54,415 nucleotides of DNA from Rubrivivax sp. (GCA_004210455.1 SEFA01000042.1:1-54415); one strand, 5' to 3'. Positions 1-9,835 are shown, counted from the first letter of the stretch. The notes: generated from the letters alone by a model not told the origin. Translations and numbers: made by a program.

Positions 1-75
1 GATCTGGGCGTGGGCGGCGCAGCTCAGGGCGAGGGCGGTGGAGAGCCACCAGCGGTGGCGCACAAGGGCGGACAT
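1..75 (-). CDS. N-terminus of an exported protein (partial)
   Basis: Only the first 25 codons are inside the window. They read [10 protein letters not shown] followed by a hydrophobic stretch ending A-H-A-Q, which is a typical Sec signal peptide with an A-x-A cleavage site. An AGGAG ribosome binding site lies about 8 bases before the ATG at 75. The gene is divergent from mutM. In many Burkholderiales the gene divergent from mutM is a tetratricopeptide-repeat protein followed by lolB and ispE, so that is my guess, but the mature protein is not visible and the identity is inference. Confidence 0.6.
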   Translation of the reverse strand, partial: MSALVRHRWWLSTALALSCAAHAQI

Positions 76-174
76 GTCGTGACTCCTGAACTGGGCGGGA
101 AGGCTCCCGGGGCAAACCGTGGGCCGCGGACCATTCTAGGGACCCGGGAAGGAGGGCGCGCCTATGATTCCGGG

Positions 175-1026
175 ATGCCCGAGTTACCGGAAGTTGAAGT
201 TACACGACGAAGTTTTGCGCCGGCCATTGCCGGGGCGCGCGTGCTGGACGTGCGGCTGGGAAAGCCGCTGCGCTGGCCGCTGGGCGTCGCGGCCGACCGG
301 CTGGTCGGCCGGCGCGTCGGCGAGGCAGTGCGGCGCGGCAAGTACATCTGGCTGCCGCTGCGGGCGACGGCCGAACAGCCCGGCCATGCCGACGAGGAAG
401 AGGGGGGCCTGCTGCTGCACCTGGGCATGTCGGGGTCGCTGGCCTTCCGCGAGCAGCAGCCGCCGGCGGGGCCGCACGATCATTTCGAACTGGTGACCGA
501 CCGGGGCGTGCTGCGGCTGACCGATCCGCGGCGCTTCGGCGCGGTGGTGTGGTCGGACGGACTGGATGTCGAACCGGCCGCCAAGCTGCTGGGGCGCATC
601 GGGCGGGAGCCTTTCGACATCGAGTTCCATGGCCCCTACCTGCATGACGGCTTCCGCGGCCGGCGCGTCGCGGTGAAGCAGGCGATCCTGGCCGGCGACG
701 TGGTCGTGGGCGCGGGCAACATCTATGCGTGCGAGGCGCTGTTCATGGCGGGCGTCGACCCGCGCGCGCCGGCGGGCAAGCTCAGCAGGCCGCGCGCGGC
801 GAAGCTGGCCGGCGCGCTGCGGCAGGTCCTGGGCGAAGCGCTGGAAGCCGGCGGCAGCACGCTGCGCGACTTCAAGGACGCGCACGGCGTGGCGGGCAGC
901 TTCCAGATGCAGGCGCGGGTGTACGGCCGCGAGGGCGAGCCCTGCCGGACCTGCGGCACGCCGATCCGGCGCATCGTGCAGGGGCAGCGGTCGACCTTCT
1001 TCTGCCCGAGCTGCCAGAAACGATGA
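175..1026 (+). CDS. mutM: Formamidopyrimidine-DNA glycosylase (Fpg)
   Basis: Bifunctional base-excision repair glycosylase/AP lyase that removes 8-oxoguanine and other oxidised purines from DNA in the cytoplasm. The 283-residue protein starts MPELPEVEV, which fixes the start codon because the catalytic nucleophile is Pro2 after Met removal; Glu3 follows. The conserved helix-two-turn-helix region contains the [13 protein letters not shown] motif near residues 177-189. The C-terminus has the zinc finger C-x2-C-x16-C-x2-C (CRTCG...FCPSC). Its TGA overlaps the ATG of mutY, so the two oxidised-guanine repair genes are translationally coupled. A larger upstream reading frame exists but would abolish the N-terminal proline. 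Confidence 0.97.
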   Translation: MPELPEVEVTRRSFAPAIAGARVLDVRLGKPLRWPLGVAADRLVGRRVGEAVRRGKYIWLPLRATAEQPGHADEEEGGLLLHLGMSGSLAFREQQPPAGPHDHFELVTDRGVLRLTDPRRFGAVVWSDGLDVEPAAKLLGRIGREPFDIEFHGPYLHDGFRGRRVAVKQAILAGDVVVGAGNIYACEALFMAGVDPRAPAGKLSRPRAAKLAGALRQVLGEALEAGGSTLRDFKDAHGVAGSFQMQARVYGREGEPCRTCGTPIRRIVQGQRSTFFCPSCQKR

Positions 1027-2156
1027 CGTCCGATCCGCGAGCCGAGTTGCCAGCCTTGAAAGACCTGACCCCTGCGCAGGATCCCGCGCCGAAAGCCCCG
1101 ATGACCGACGACGAACTGGACGCCCGCGTCGAGGGCGTGCGCGGCGATTTCGCGTCGCGGCTGCTGGCCTGGCAGCGCCGCGACGGCCGGCACGACCTGC
1201 CGTGGCAGAACACGCGCGATCCCTACCGCGTGTGGCTGTCGGAGATCATGCTGCAGCAGACGCAGGTGACGACGGTGCTGGGCTACTACCGGCGCTTCCT
1301 GGAGCGTTTCCCCGACGTGGCCGCGCTGGCCGCCGCGCCCAACGACGAGGTGATGGCCGCGTGGGCCGGACTCGGCTACTACAGCCGCGCGCGCAACCTG
1401 CACAAGTGCGCGCAGGCGGTCGTCGAGCGCCACGGCGGCGCCTTCCCGCGCAGCGCGGCGGTGCTCGCGGAGCTGCCCGGCATCGGCCGCTCGACGGCGG
1501 CGGCGATCTCGTCGTTCTGCTTCGACGAGCGGGTCGCCATCCTGGACGGCAACGTCAAGCGCGTGCTGGGCCGGCTGCTGGCCTTCGATGGCGACCTCGC
1601 CTCGACGGCGCAGGAGAAGCGGCTGTGGCGCCGCGCGGAGACGCTGCTCCCGGTGTCGCCCGCGGACATGCCGGCCTACACGCAGGGGATGATGGATCTG
1701 GGCGCGAACCTGTGTTCGACGCGCAGCCCGCAGTGCCTGCTGTGCCCGGTGGCCTCGCTGTGCGCGGGGCTGGCGGAGGGCGACCCGACGCGGTATCCCG
1801 TCAAGACGAAGAAGCTCAAGCGCGGCCAGCGGGAGAGCTGGTGGCTGTGGCTGGAGCACGAGGGCCGCATCTGGCTGCAGCAGCGGCCGGCGGAGGGCGT
1901 GTGGGGCGGGCTGTGGACGCTGCCGCTGTTCGACGACGAGGCCGCATTGACGGCCCAGAGCGCGGCGCTGGGCGTGGCGGCGCCGGAGATGCTGCCGCGG
2001 GTGAAGCACGTGCTGACGCATTTCGACTGGCTGCTGCACCCGCGCCGCGCGGTGCTTCCGCGCGAGACCCGTCCGGCCGGCGACGGCGTGTGGGTCGCGC
2101 GCGAGCGGCTGGCGGCGTACGCGCTGCCGGCGCCGTTGAAGAAACTGCTGGACTGA
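1023..2156 (+). CDS. mutY: A/G-specific adenine glycosylase MutY
   Basis: Removes adenine mispaired with 8-oxoguanine, complementing MutM. The 377-residue protein has the family hallmark [10 protein letters not shown], a helix-hairpin-helix [12 protein letters not shown], and the [4Fe-4S] cluster ligands C-x6-C-x2-C-x5-C ([17 protein letters not shown]). The C-terminal third is the NUDIX-like 8-oxoG recognition domain ([25 protein letters not shown]). The ATG at 1023 overlaps the mutM stop as ATGA. An internal ATG at 1101 would remove a proline/alanine-rich N-terminal extension of 26 residues and cannot be excluded as the true start. Stops convergently, base to base, against the next gene. 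Confidence 0.96.
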   Translation: MTSDPRAELPALKDLTPAQDPAPKAPMTDDELDARVEGVRGDFASRLLAWQRRDGRHDLPWQNTRDPYRVWLSEIMLQQTQVTTVLGYYRRFLERFPDVAALAAAPNDEVMAAWAGLGYYSRARNLHKCAQAVVERHGGAFPRSAAVLAELPGIGRSTAAAISSFCFDERVAILDGNVKRVLGRLLAFDGDLASTAQEKRLWRRAETLLPVSPADMPAYTQGMMDLGANLCSTRSPQCLLCPVASLCAGLAEGDPTRYPVKTKKLKRGQRESWWLWLEHEGRIWLQQRPAEGVWGGLWTLPLFDDEAALTAQSAALGVAAPEMLPRVKHVLTHFDWLLHPRRAVLPRETRPAGDGVWVARERLAAYALPAPLKKLLD

Positions 2157-3101
2157 TCAGCCCAGCGCGCCGGTGCCGGCGGGCCAATCGCGCTGCAGGA
2201 ACTTGAAGTTCACCGTGTCCAGATCGGCGATACGGAGGGACTGATTGAAGCGCTCCAGCTTCGAACGGATCGTCGTGATTGCCTGGTTGGCGACGGCGTC
2301 AGCCTTGGCACCCCGGTCCGCCGCCCGAAGCGCGTGGGCCTCGGCCTTCCGTGCCTCGGCCAGCAGGATTCCCAACGTGTGACGGACATAGCGCTCGCGC
2401 CCGCCCGCTCCCCCGACGGCGTCGGGCGCCGGCTTGTCGAGCAGCTCGTCCCGGCGTTCCTCGGCGGACTTGATGTCGTCAGACAGCTGCGACAACTCGA
2501 CGCGCATCGGCGACCGGGCGGTCGCGCGATCCTGCCTGGCGGCGGCCTTGGCCTGCTGGGACCCCGGGAACGGCATGTGGCGGACCAGCGCCTTGCGCGC
2601 GGACTTCGCGGTTCGCGCCAGATGCGAGAGCGCACTGTGCAGCAAGGTGGACGGGGAGACCTTGCGGGGCGCGGACCGCCTGTGCAGGGGCGACGTCGTC
2701 GCGGGATGCAAGGCCGCAGGGGGCCGGTCGACGGGCGGGATGGTCCCCTGGCGCGCCAGGACCTGGCGGACATAGGCGGTCCGCTTCTGGATCTCATTCA
2801 CATGCTCGCCCATCCGATCGAGGCGACCGTCGTCGAGATCGCCGCGGGCCGCGTTGATGCGCAGCTGTGCCCCGTCGGCGTAGTCATGGGCGGCGGCGAC
2901 CTCAGGGCCGGAGAGGCGGGCGGATGGTCCGAGGCCGGCGAGCGCCGTGGTGAGCCGGTCGAGTTCCCGTTGTTCCGCGCAGAGGGCGGAACGGTGATTG
3001 GCAACGATTTCCTGGACATCCAACCCGGCCGGCGCCTCGTTGATGGCGGCGTCGATGCGCGGATCGTGCGGGCGCGGGCGGATCGAAGAAGGAGAGGTCA
3101 A
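2157..3101 (-). CDS. Hypothetical protein, helical, charged
   Basis: I do not recognise this 314-residue protein. It has a TTG start preceded by AGGA about 10 bases upstream and no signal peptide or membrane segment. It looks largely alpha-helical, with heptad-like charged runs near the N-terminus (residues 28-50), around 75-110 and near 195-260, and a basic proline/serine-rich linker around 115-180. It lies 59 bases downstream of the next minus-strand gene and may share its transcript. Its stop is directly adjacent to that of mutY (TGATCA). Codon positions show the GC bias of the host. It could be a secreted effector or a scaffold protein, but nothing in the sequence proves this. Confidence 0.6.
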   Translation of the reverse strand: MTSPSSIRPRPHDPRIDAAINEAPAGLDVQEIVANHRSALCAEQRELDRLTTALAGLGPSARLSGPEVAAAHDYADGAQLRINAARGDLDDGRLDRMGEHVNEIQKRTAYVRQVLARQGTIPPVDRPPAALHPATTSPLHRRSAPRKVSPSTLLHSALSHLARTAKSARKALVRHMPFPGSQQAKAAARQDRATARSPMRVELSQLSDDIKSAEERRDELLDKPAPDAVGGAGGRERYVRHTLGILLAEARKAEAHALRAADRGAKADAVANQAITTIRSKLERFNQSLRIADLDTVNFKFLQRDWPAGTGALG

Positions 3102-3160
3102 GTTGATCGTCCTGAACAGTGGTCATCGGGCACGATGAGTTGCCGGACACATCGGCGGGT

Positions 3161-4000
3161 TCAGTCCTCCGGCATCGCGAGCGTTGCGATGGGCGACAGC
3201 GAACCGTGCCCCTCCGACAGCGCTTCCAACGTGCGCAACCCTCGCTCCACGGCTTGCAGTCCTGCATTCAGCGTCGCCACATCACCGGCTTTCAGGGAGG
3301 GCCGGCACTCGTCCAGATCGGTCTGACAAGAATGCAGCAGCCTGAGGGTGAGCGCGCGGTCGCGGCGCTTCGACGGCGACGCATCGTCCGGCGGCGGTGT
3401 GGCAATCACCGCGATGGCGGTGCGGATGCACGTCTCGGCCGATTTCATACGCACATGGGCCTGCACCAGCGCCTTGAAGTCGGACTCCAACGTGACGATG
3501 TCATCAAAGGGATCGAACGGGTTGATGCCGAAGCGATTCGACAAGCGCCTGCATTGATCGAAACGCTCATTCAACTCCTGCATCAGGCGGCTGTCCTGCG
3601 ACAGCATCGGCAGGTCGCGCCTGACCTCCGCCAGGAGGGCCTTGACCCGCCGCAGTCGAGCGACGCCTATGGCGGGAATCTGGCCTTCCCTTTGCGCTTC
3701 GGCGATGGCCGCCTCGTCGTCGTCATCGAGTCGGAGGACCCGGAGGGCTTGAAGCGCCTGGGAGGGCGTCAAGAGCCGGGGGGGATGAGGCCGGTGCACC
3801 AGCTTGCCGGCCTGCCTGCGAATCAGCGCCAGCATCTGCATCGGCTTGCGCAGCAGGACGTGGGGCCGGTCACCTCCGGCGTTTTTGAGGGAGTGACCGC
3901 GATCGGCGCCTCGGCCCAGGCGCGATGCGGGCGGCGCGTCTGATGCGTCGGGAATGGGAAACGAAGATGCGGAGCGGAAGCTGGAGGGGAAGATGCGCAT
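3161..4000 (-). CDS. Hypothetical protein, helical
   Basis: Unrecognised protein of up to 279 residues. The N-terminal 45 residues are serine/proline rich and low in structure; the rest is predicted helical (RRVKALLAEVRRDL, residues about 118-131; MQELNERFDQCRRLSNRF, about 139-156). The ATG at 4000 has no clear ribosome binding site, so translation may start further in. The C-terminal part (ATLNAGLQAVERGLRTLE) resembles in pattern a segment of the small minus-strand protein at 4525-4971 (ATIAGLEARIATLGKCFE), hinting at a distant relationship. It lies upstream of the gene ending at 2157 on the same strand. Confidence 0.5.
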   Translation of the reverse strand: MRIFPSSFRSASSFPIPDASDAPPASRLGRGADRGHSLKNAGGDRPHVLLRKPMQMLALIRRQAGKLVHRPHPPRLLTPSQALQALRVLRLDDDDEAAIAEAQREGQIPAIGVARLRRVKALLAEVRRDLPMLSQDSRLMQELNERFDQCRRLSNRFGINPFDPFDDIVTLESDFKALVQAHVRMKSAETCIRTAIAVIATPPPDDASPSKRRDRALTLRLLHSCQTDLDECRPSLKAGDVATLNAGLQAVERGLRTLEALSEGHGSLSPIATLAMPED

Positions 4001-4223
4001 GGACGATCGGAAGACAGGACGGGAACCGGCGGGTGCCGGCTGCCGTCAGTCGCGCGAGGCTTGCGGTCGAGCCGCGTGAGCCGGCCGCACGGATGCGTGG
4101 GGCGCGGACGCGGGCGCCCTCATCCGGGGTGGCGGGTTGGCGAATTCCAGGCAAGGTGTCCGCGGCTCGCGCTATGCTCGCGCGGTCGCCGCACAGCGGC
4201 TTGTCGAGACCCTCGAGGACACC

Positions 4224-4571
4224 ATGTCGAACGCCGTCAAGCCGGGTCGCGCCGCGGCCATCAAGAGCGCACTGGAATCGGCCTTCATCGCGCTGCTGGC
4301 CAGCGGGGCGTGCCTGTGGTTCCTGATCAGCGAGACCCAGGCGTCCGACGACGGCGACCCGGCCAGGCTGACGATGTTCTCGATCGGACTGGGCGCGGCG
4401 TTGTGCGCGCACCTGGTCTACATGGCCATCGCGGCCAGGCGCGCGGAGCGCAGCCCCACGCTGTGGATGATCCTGATGCTGGTGCTGATGCCCTTCGCAT
4501 CGGTGGTGCTGGGCATCCTGCTGTTCAACCAGGTGCAGGAGATCGAGCACCAGGCGGTTGAGCAAAGCTGA
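4224..4571 (+). CDS. Small three-helix membrane protein
   Basis: 115-residue protein with three hydrophobic segments: about residues 15-33 (FIALLASGACLWFLIS), 50-70 (MFSIGLGAALCAHLVYMAIA) and 80-103 (LWMILMLVLMPFASVVLGIL). No family recognised. The ATG follows GAGGACACC, a weak ribosome binding site. It reads on the plus strand between minus-strand hypothetical genes, and its 3' end overlaps the 3' end of the gene at 4525-4971 by 47 bases, tail to tail. Host-like codon bias supports it being real. Confidence 0.6.
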   Translation: MSNAVKPGRAAAIKSALESAFIALLASGACLWFLISETQASDDGDPARLTMFSIGLGAALCAHLVYMAIAARRAERSPTLWMILMLVLMPFASVVLGILLFNQVQEIEHQAVEQS

Positions 4572-4971
4572 ACGCCGCGCCGCTGCTGACTCGCAGGTGG
4601 TGGGCACTGTCTGCCCAGCCGCACACCCGCGCCGCGCGTCGTTCGAAGCACTTTCCCAGTGTCGCGATCCGCGCTTCGAGCCCGGCGATGGTGGCCGGTC
4701 TGGCCCGACGCTTATGGGCATCGCGGCCGATGCGGTCGAGTTCTCCGATGACGGCGTCCAGCTGTTGACGCAGGTCCTGGAAATGCGACGAATGACGTGC
4801 GCTCATCGCCTTCAACTGAGCGGCCTGCTTGACCAGCAGGCCGATGGCCTCCAACGGGCAGTCGGCTGCGGGGCGCTCGGACCGGGGCGAGGCCTGCGCG
4901 TCGGATGAGCGTTCCAGGTCGGCGTGGACGCACGGCAACCAGCGGGAAGCGGTGAAAAGGAGGCAGGACAT
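4525..4971 (-). CDS. Hypothetical small protein
   Basis: Unrecognised 148-residue reading frame starting MSCLLFTASRW at an ATG without an obvious ribosome binding site. The middle (residues about 45-100) looks helical, with LKAMSARHSSHFQDLRQQLD and IAGLEARIATLGKCFERRAA. The C-terminus overlaps the plus-strand membrane gene by 47 bases. A downstream start is possible. The pattern of the helical part is loosely like that of the protein encoded at 3161-4000. I regard it as a probable but unproven gene. Confidence 0.4.
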   Translation of the reverse strand: MSCLLFTASRWLPCVHADLERSSDAQASPRSERPAADCPLEAIGLLVKQAAQLKAMSARHSSHFQDLRQQLDAVIGELDRIGRDAHKRRARPATIAGLEARIATLGKCFERRAARVCGWADSAHHLRVSSGAAFSFAQPPGARSPAPG

Positions 4972-5099
4972 GCGGATCGATCGTGTCGAGTGAAAGCCGC
5001 TATGTCCCGCGCGGGTGGCGGTCGGTGCGACGGTGATCCGGAGGAACGGCACCGGTTTCCACGAGCGGAGGCCAACGTGCGGCGCGCCATGTCCGACGT

Positions 5100-6026
5100 T
5101 CAGCGCGCGTCCAGCTCCCGATGCCGCTTCAGCACCTGGCCGTGGAAGGCGAACTGCTTGGCCAGCGTTTCGACGAGGTAGACCGAGCGATGCTGCCCGC
5201 CGGTGCAGCCGATGGCGACGGTCAGGTAGCTGCGCTGGTCCTGGGCGAAGTTCGGCAGCCACTGCGCGATGAAGGCGCCGATCTGGCTGAGCATCAGCCG
5301 GACCTCGGGCTGGCCTTCGAGATAGGACGCGACCGGCTCGTCGCGGCCGGTCAGCGGACGCAGTTCGCGGTCGTAATACGGGTTGGGCAGCACGCGCACG
5401 TCGAAGACGAAATCCGCGTCGCTGGGCACGCCGTGCTTGAAGGCGAAGGATTCGAACACCAGGGTCAGCGACGATCCGCTGACCTGCACCAGGTCGCGCA
5501 GCCAGTGGCGCAGCTGCGCGGGGCGGAGCTGGCTGCTGTCGATGACGGTGGACTCCATGCGCAGCGGCGTCAGCAGCTCGCGCTCCAGCGCGATGGCTTC
5601 CTGCAGCGCGCGGTGGGTGTCCGCGTCGCTGTTGCCGACCCGCAGCGGATGCGGGCGGCGGGTTTCGGAGAAACGGCGCAGCAGTGTGTCGTCGTCGGCG
5701 TCCAGGAAGATCGCGCGCAGCGTGACGCCTTCCTGGCGCATTTCCTTGATGTGCAACAGGAGCTGCGGCAGCGAGCCCGCGCTGCGCACGTCCACCGCGA
5801 TTGCGACCCGGCGCCAGCCGCGCTCGCGTTCGAGGTCCAGGAACTGCGGCAGCAGCTCGGGGGGCAGGTTGTCGACGCAGAAGAAGCCGGCGTCCTCGAG
5901 CGCGTGCATCGCGATCGATTTGCCGCCGCCGGACATGCCGGTGACGAGGACGACCTCGCCGCGCGGGGAGGAGACGGTGGGCGTGGCCTGGGGCGGGGGA
6001 ACCGGAGCGGTGTGGGGAGCGCTCAC
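5100..6026 (-). CDS. rapZ: RNase adapter / nucleotide-binding protein RapZ
   Basis: Homologue of RapZ (YvcJ), which in Enterobacteria guides RNase E to the small RNA GlmZ and so controls amino-sugar synthesis; in betaproteobacteria the RNA partner is not established. The 308-residue protein has a Walker A loop GMSGGGKS at residues 30-37, the family stretch CVDNLPPELLP, ETRRPHPL, and the C-terminal block VAIGCTGGQHRSVYLVE. It starts at GTG 6026, overlapping the recN stop codon as GTGA, so it is the third gene of a nadK-recN-rapZ unit. A 20-residue Pro/Ala-rich N-terminal extension precedes the P-loop domain. Confidence 0.93.
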   Translation of the reverse strand: MSAPHTAPVPPPQATPTVSSPRGEVVLVTGMSGGGKSIAMHALEDAGFFCVDNLPPELLPQFLDLERERGWRRVAIAVDVRSAGSLPQLLLHIKEMRQEGVTLRAIFLDADDDTLLRRFSETRRPHPLRVGNSDADTHRALQEAIALERELLTPLRMESTVIDSSQLRPAQLRHWLRDLVQVSGSSLTLVFESFAFKHGVPSDADFVFDVRVLPNPYYDRELRPLTGRDEPVASYLEGQPEVRLMLSQIGAFIAQWLPNFAQDQRSYLTVAIGCTGGQHRSVYLVETLAKQFAFHGQVLKRHRELDAR

Positions 6027-7756
6027 GGCTTCACCTTTCTGTTGGACGCTGTGTTGGAGGAGGCGCTTGACGAGGCCTTGGACGACGGCTCGACCGGCGC
6101 GCCCTTGGCGGAGAGTTCCAGCATTTCCTGCGCATGGGCGAGGGAGGTCGACGACAGCCGTTCGCCGCCGAGCATGCGGGCGATCTCGGCGGTGCGGGCC
6201 TCGCCGGCGATGGGGCGGACGTCGGAGTTGGTCTTGCCGTCCTTGAGCGCCTTGGCGACGAGGAAGTGGTGATCCGCGCAGGCGGCGACCTGCGGCAGGT
6301 GGGTGACGGCGAGGACCTGCGCGCGCTGGCCGAGCTGCTTCATCAGCCGGCCGACGGTCTCCGCGACGGCGCCGCCGACGCCGGCGTCGATCTCGTCGAA
6401 GATCAGCGTGCCGGCGCCGCTGTTCTGCTGGCTGGTCGTGACGGCGATGGCCAGCGCGATGCGGGACAGCTCGCCGCCGGAGGCGACCTTGGCCAGCGGG
6501 CGCGGGGTGGAACCGGCGTGGCCGGCGACGAGGAACTCGGCGGATTCCAGGCCGAAGCTCTGCGGCTCGTCCTGCGGCAGCAGCGCGACCTCGAAGCGGC
6601 CGCCGGACATGCCCAGCTGCTGCATCGCCTGCGAGACGGCGTCGGACAGCGTGGGCGCCGCCTTGGCGCGCGCGGTGCTGACGGACTTGGCTTCCTTCTG
6701 ATAACGCTTCAGCGCGGCGGCCACCTTGGCCTGCAGCGCGTCGAGGTCGGCGGCGGCGTCGAGCTGCGCGAGCTCCGCCTTCCATTCGAGCAACAGCGCG
6801 GCCATCTCGGCCGGCTGACGGCGGTAGCGGCGAGCGAGCGTGACCCAGGCGGACACGCGTTCGTCGAGCTGCTGGAGCCGGTCGGGGTCGAGGTCGGCGG
6901 CGTTCAGGTAAGAGCTGAGGCTGTGCGCCGCGTCCTGCAGCTGCGCCTGCGCGCCGAGCAGCGCGGTGACGGTGTCCTGCAGGCCGGCGTCGTAGCCGAG
7001 CACGTCCTGGAGCGCGGACAGCGCCTCGTCGGTCAGCGACTCTGCGTTGATCTCGGCTTCGGCGATGCGTTCGAGCGCGCCGCGGGCGGCGTCCATCAGC
7101 GACTGCGCGTGCGACAGGCGCTGGTGCTCGGCGTTCAGCTCGTCCCACTCGTCGGCGCCGGGGGCGAGGCGGCCGAGCTCGCCGATCTGCCAGCTCAGGC
7201 GTTCATGCTCGCGGGCGAGGTCGGCCTGTTTCGATTGCGCGGCGGCGAGCGCTTCGGTGGCCTGGCGCCAGTCGCTGAAGGCGGCGGCCATGGGCTTGCC
7301 GTCGATCTGGGCGAAGTCGTCGAGCAGCGCGCGCACGCTGACGGGGCGGGTCAGGCCTTGCCAGGCGTGCTGGCCGTGGATGTCGAGCAGGTGCTCGGCC
7401 AGTTCGCGCAGCTGAGCGACGGTGGCGGTGCCGCCGTTGATCCAAGCGCGGCTCTTGCCTTGGGCGTCGATGACGCGGCGGAGCAGGAGGGATTCCTCGC
7501 CCGATTCGAAGCCGGCTTCTTCGAGCCAGGGGGCGAGGGCGGGGGGGCGGTCGAACTCGGCGGAGATTTCGGCGCGGGAGGCGCCTTCGCGGACCACGGC
7601 GGCGTCGCCGCGGGAGCCGAGGGCGAGCTGGAGGGCGTCGATGAGGATGGACTTGCCGGCGCCGGTTTCACCGGTGAGGGCGGAGAACCCGGCGGCGAAG
7701 TCGAGTTCGAGCGCCGGGACGATGACGAAGTCCTTGAGTTCGAGGCGGCGCAGCAT
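6023..7756 (-). CDS. recN: DNA repair protein RecN
   Basis: SMC-like ATPase of double-strand-break repair. The 577-residue protein begins [13 protein letters not shown], has Walker A GETGAGKS near residue 32, two long coiled-coil halves in the middle (about 160-375) and the C-terminal ATPase half with the ABC-type signature ASGGELSRI and Walker [13 protein letters not shown], followed by [10 protein letters not shown]. Length agrees with the family (about 550-580). The ATG overlaps the nadK stop (ATGA), and its own stop overlaps the rapZ GTG start. No LexA-type box is evident because transcription presumably starts upstream of nadK. Confidence 0.96.
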   Translation of the reverse strand: MLRRLELKDFVIVPALELDFAAGFSALTGETGAGKSILIDALQLALGSRGDAAVVREGASRAEISAEFDRPPALAPWLEEAGFESGEESLLLRRVIDAQGKSRAWINGGTATVAQLRELAEHLLDIHGQHAWQGLTRPVSVRALLDDFAQIDGKPMAAAFSDWRQATEALAAAQSKQADLAREHERLSWQIGELGRLAPGADEWDELNAEHQRLSHAQSLMDAARGALERIAEAEINAESLTDEALSALQDVLGYDAGLQDTVTALLGAQAQLQDAAHSLSSYLNAADLDPDRLQQLDERVSAWVTLARRYRRQPAEMAALLLEWKAELAQLDAAADLDALQAKVAAALKRYQKEAKSVSTARAKAAPTLSDAVSQAMQQLGMSGGRFEVALLPQDEPQSFGLESAEFLVAGHAGSTPRPLAKVASGGELSRIALAIAVTTSQQNSGAGTLIFDEIDAGVGGAVAETVGRLMKQLGQRAQVLAVTHLPQVAACADHHFLVAKALKDGKTNSDVRPIAGEARTAEIARMLGGERLSSTSLAHAQEMLELSAKGAPVEPSSKASSSASSNTASNRKVKP

Positions 7757-8631
7757 CAGGTGTTGCCCTCGTTCCAGCGGAGCTTGCGGCGCAGGGTGGC
7801 GTAGTAGGACCAGCCGCTGGGGTGGAGGAAGGGGGCGCGGTGCTGGGAGCGGCGCACGGTGATGCAGTCGCCGTGGAGGAGGGAGGCGAGGGATTGCATG
7901 TCGAAGTTCACCGAGGCGTCGCGGCCGGCGACGATGGTGAGGCGGACCTCGCCGTTGTCGGGCAGCACGATGGGGCGGTTGGAGAGGGCGTGGGAGGCGA
8001 TGGGCAGGAGGACCCATCCGCCGATGCCGGGGTGGAGGATGGGGCCGCCGGCGGAGAGGGCGTAGGCGGTGGAGCCGGTGGGGGTGCCGACGATGACGCC
8101 GTCGGCGCGCATGTTGGCGACGAACTCGTCGCCGACGTCGACGCGCAGCTCGACCATGGCGGCGGTGGCGCCGCGGGAGACGACGACGTCGTTCAGCGCC
8201 ACGCCGGAGAAGATCTGCTCGCCGTCGCGGATCACGGCGCCTTCGAGGAGGGAGCGGTGCTCGATCTCGAAGTCGCCGGCGAGGATGGGGGCGAGGGCGT
8301 CCTTGAACTGGTCGGCGGAGATATCGGTGATGAAGCCGAGGCGTCCCTGGTTGATGCCGACGAGGGGGAGGTTGTACCGGGCCACCTGGCGGGCGAAGCC
8401 GAGCATGGTGCCGTCGCCGCCGACGACGATGGCGAGGTCGCACTGGGCGCCGAGTTCGGCGTGGGAGAGGCCGGGGAGGGCGGTGATGCCGGTGCTGTCG
8501 GCGGTTTCCTGTTCGAGGGAAACATCCAATCCCTGGGAGGCGACAAAATCGGCAATCTCTTCCAGGATGGGCCGGATGCCCCTGGACTGGGGTTTCCCGA
8601 CGATGGCCACGTGGCGGAAGCGCTTGGACAT
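7756..8631 (-). CDS. nadK: NAD kinase
   Basis: ATP-dependent phosphorylation of NAD to NADP in the cytoplasm. The 291-residue protein carries the invariant [11 protein letters not shown] motif (residues about 72-82), the [14 protein letters not shown] block, NDVVVSRG, and the [16 protein letters not shown] substrate site. First gene of the overlapping nadK-recN-rapZ operon. Its start at 8631 is 72 bases from, and divergent to, hrcA, so the two promoters share a short intergenic region in which I see no CIRCE element. Confidence 0.97.
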   Translation of the reverse strand: MSKRFRHVAIVGKPQSRGIRPILEEIADFVASQGLDVSLEQETADSTGITALPGLSHAELGAQCDLAIVVGGDGTMLGFARQVARYNLPLVGINQGRLGFITDISADQFKDALAPILAGDFEIEHRSLLEGAVIRDGEQIFSGVALNDVVVSRGATAAMVELRVDVGDEFVANMRADGVIVGTPTGSTAYALSAGGPILHPGIGGWVLLPIASHALSNRPIVLPDNGEVRLTIVAGRDASVNFDMQSLASLLHGDCITVRRSQHRAPFLHPSGWSYYATLRRKLRWNEGNT

Positions 8632-8703
8632 GGCGGGAATTACACCACAGCGATGTGCCGGGACCGGGGGTGCGGAGGGGGTGCCGCTGCCGGGTTCTTT
8701 AGA

Positions 8704-9723
8704 ATGAAAACCATGCTCGACGATCGCGCGAAGACACTGCTGAAGGCTCTGGTGGAGCGGTACATCGCCGACGGTTCGCCGGTGGGGTCGCGCACGTTGT
8801 CGAAGGCGTCGGGGTTGGAGCTGAGTCCGGCGACGATCCGCAACGTCATGGCGGACCTGGAGGAGCTGGGGCTGATCGCCAGTCCGCACACCAGCGCGGG
8901 GCGGATTCCGACGGCGCGGGGGTACCGGCTGTTCGTGGACACCTTGCTGACGGCCAAGCCGGGGGGGCACCGGGACGGGCCCTTCGAGAGCCAGTTGTTG
9001 CCGGATCAACCGCAGAAGGTGATCGCGAGCGCGGCGCAGTTGCTGAGCAGCCTGTCGAGTTTCGTGGGGGTGGTGACGTCGCCGCGGAAGACGGCGGTGT
9101 TCCACCACATCGAGTTCCTGAAGCTGGGGGACCGGCGGGTGCTGGTGATCATGGTGTCGCCGGACGGGGATGTTCAGAACCGGCTGGTGTTCACGGCGCA
9201 AGACCTGACCCAGGCGGATCTGGTGGAGGCGAGCAACCGGCTGAACGCGCACTACTCGGGGTTGAGTCTCGATGTGGTGCGGGACCGGTTGAGGTCGGAG
9301 GTGGATCAGCTGCGCGGGGAGATCGCCAAGCTGATGAGCGCGGCGGTGGACGTCGGGCAGCAGGGGGTGACGGAGCACGAGCCGATGATCATCTCGGGGG
9401 AGAGGAACCTGCTGACGGTGCAGGACTTCAGCCACGACATGGGGAGCCTGCGGCGGATGTTCGACATGTTCGAGCAGAAGACGCAGCTGATGCGGCTGCT
9501 GGATGTGTCGGAGCGCGCGGAAGGCGTGCGGATCTACATCGGCGGGGAGAGCCAGGTGGTGCCGGTGGAGGAGCTGTCGATCGTGTCGGCGCCGTATGAG
9601 GTCGACGGGGAAGTCGTCGGCACGCTGGGCGTCATCGGCCCCACCCGCATGGCCTACGACCGCATGATCGAGATCGTCGACATCACGTCGAGGATGGTGA
9701 GCAACGCGCTTTCACAGAAGTGA
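8704..9723 (+). CDS. hrcA: Heat-inducible transcription repressor HrcA
   Basis: Winged-helix repressor of class I heat-shock genes (groESL, dnaK in many bacteria); binds CIRCE operators and is itself folded by GroEL. The 339-residue protein has the N-terminal wHTH domain with the family signature [18 protein letters not shown] and [16 protein letters not shown], then a GAF-like dimerisation domain ending [15 protein letters not shown]. Two in-frame ATGs exist (8704 and 8713); I list the first, but [10 protein letters not shown] from 8713 is the more usual N-terminus. Divergent from nadK; the head-to-head arrangement of hrcA and nadK is common in proteobacteria. Confidence 0.96.
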   Translation: MKTMLDDRAKTLLKALVERYIADGSPVGSRTLSKASGLELSPATIRNVMADLEELGLIASPHTSAGRIPTARGYRLFVDTLLTAKPGGHRDGPFESQLLPDQPQKVIASAAQLLSSLSSFVGVVTSPRKTAVFHHIEFLKLGDRRVLVIMVSPDGDVQNRLVFTAQDLTQADLVEASNRLNAHYSGLSLDVVRDRLRSEVDQLRGEIAKLMSAAVDVGQQGVTEHEPMIISGERNLLTVQDFSHDMGSLRRMFDMFEQKTQLMRLLDVSERAEGVRIYIGGESQVVPVEELSIVSAPYEVDGEVVGTLGVIGPTRMAYDRMIEIVDITSRMVSNALSQK

Positions 9724-9766
9724 GCATGCTTACCGGCTCTTAAGCGGCGCGCTTAAGCATGCTTAC
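9723..9766. repeat. Direct and inverted repeat between hrcA and tRNA
   Basis: Immediately after the hrcA stop there are two identical 11-bp copies of AGCATGCTTAC (9723-9733 and 9756-9766). Between them lies a perfect inverted repeat CTTAAGCG-gcg-CGCTTAAG (9739-9757). No T-run follows, so it is not a classical terminator. The second direct repeat runs into a TACAAT hexamer. Confidence 0.7.
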
Positions 9767-9769
9767 AAT
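9764..9769 (+). promoter_or_regulatory. Possible -10 box of the tRNA promoter
   Basis: TACAAT matches the sigma-70 -10 consensus at five of six positions and lies about 66 bases before the mature tRNA. The best -35 at 18-bp spacing is TTAAGC (9740-9745), only a partial match and inside the inverted repeat. Assignment is tentative. Confidence 0.3.
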
Positions 9770-9835
9770 CCGCCCCTCTGGTGCAACGCCAGAGCCAACG
9801 AACCCACCCAGGGTTCGTATATGCGATTACCCCGG

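Noticed and set aside
723-2039. 438-codon minus-strand frame over mutM/mutY
   Set aside because: Antisense shadow of two conserved repair genes, no domain content.
6134-7804. 556-codon plus-strand frame across recN
   Set aside because: Antisense to recN and overlapping nadK and rapZ; composition is typical of a mirror frame.
8632-8703. CIRCE operator for HrcA autoregulation
   Set aside because: No TTAGCACTC-N9-GAGTGCTAA or near match in the nadK-hrcA spacer.
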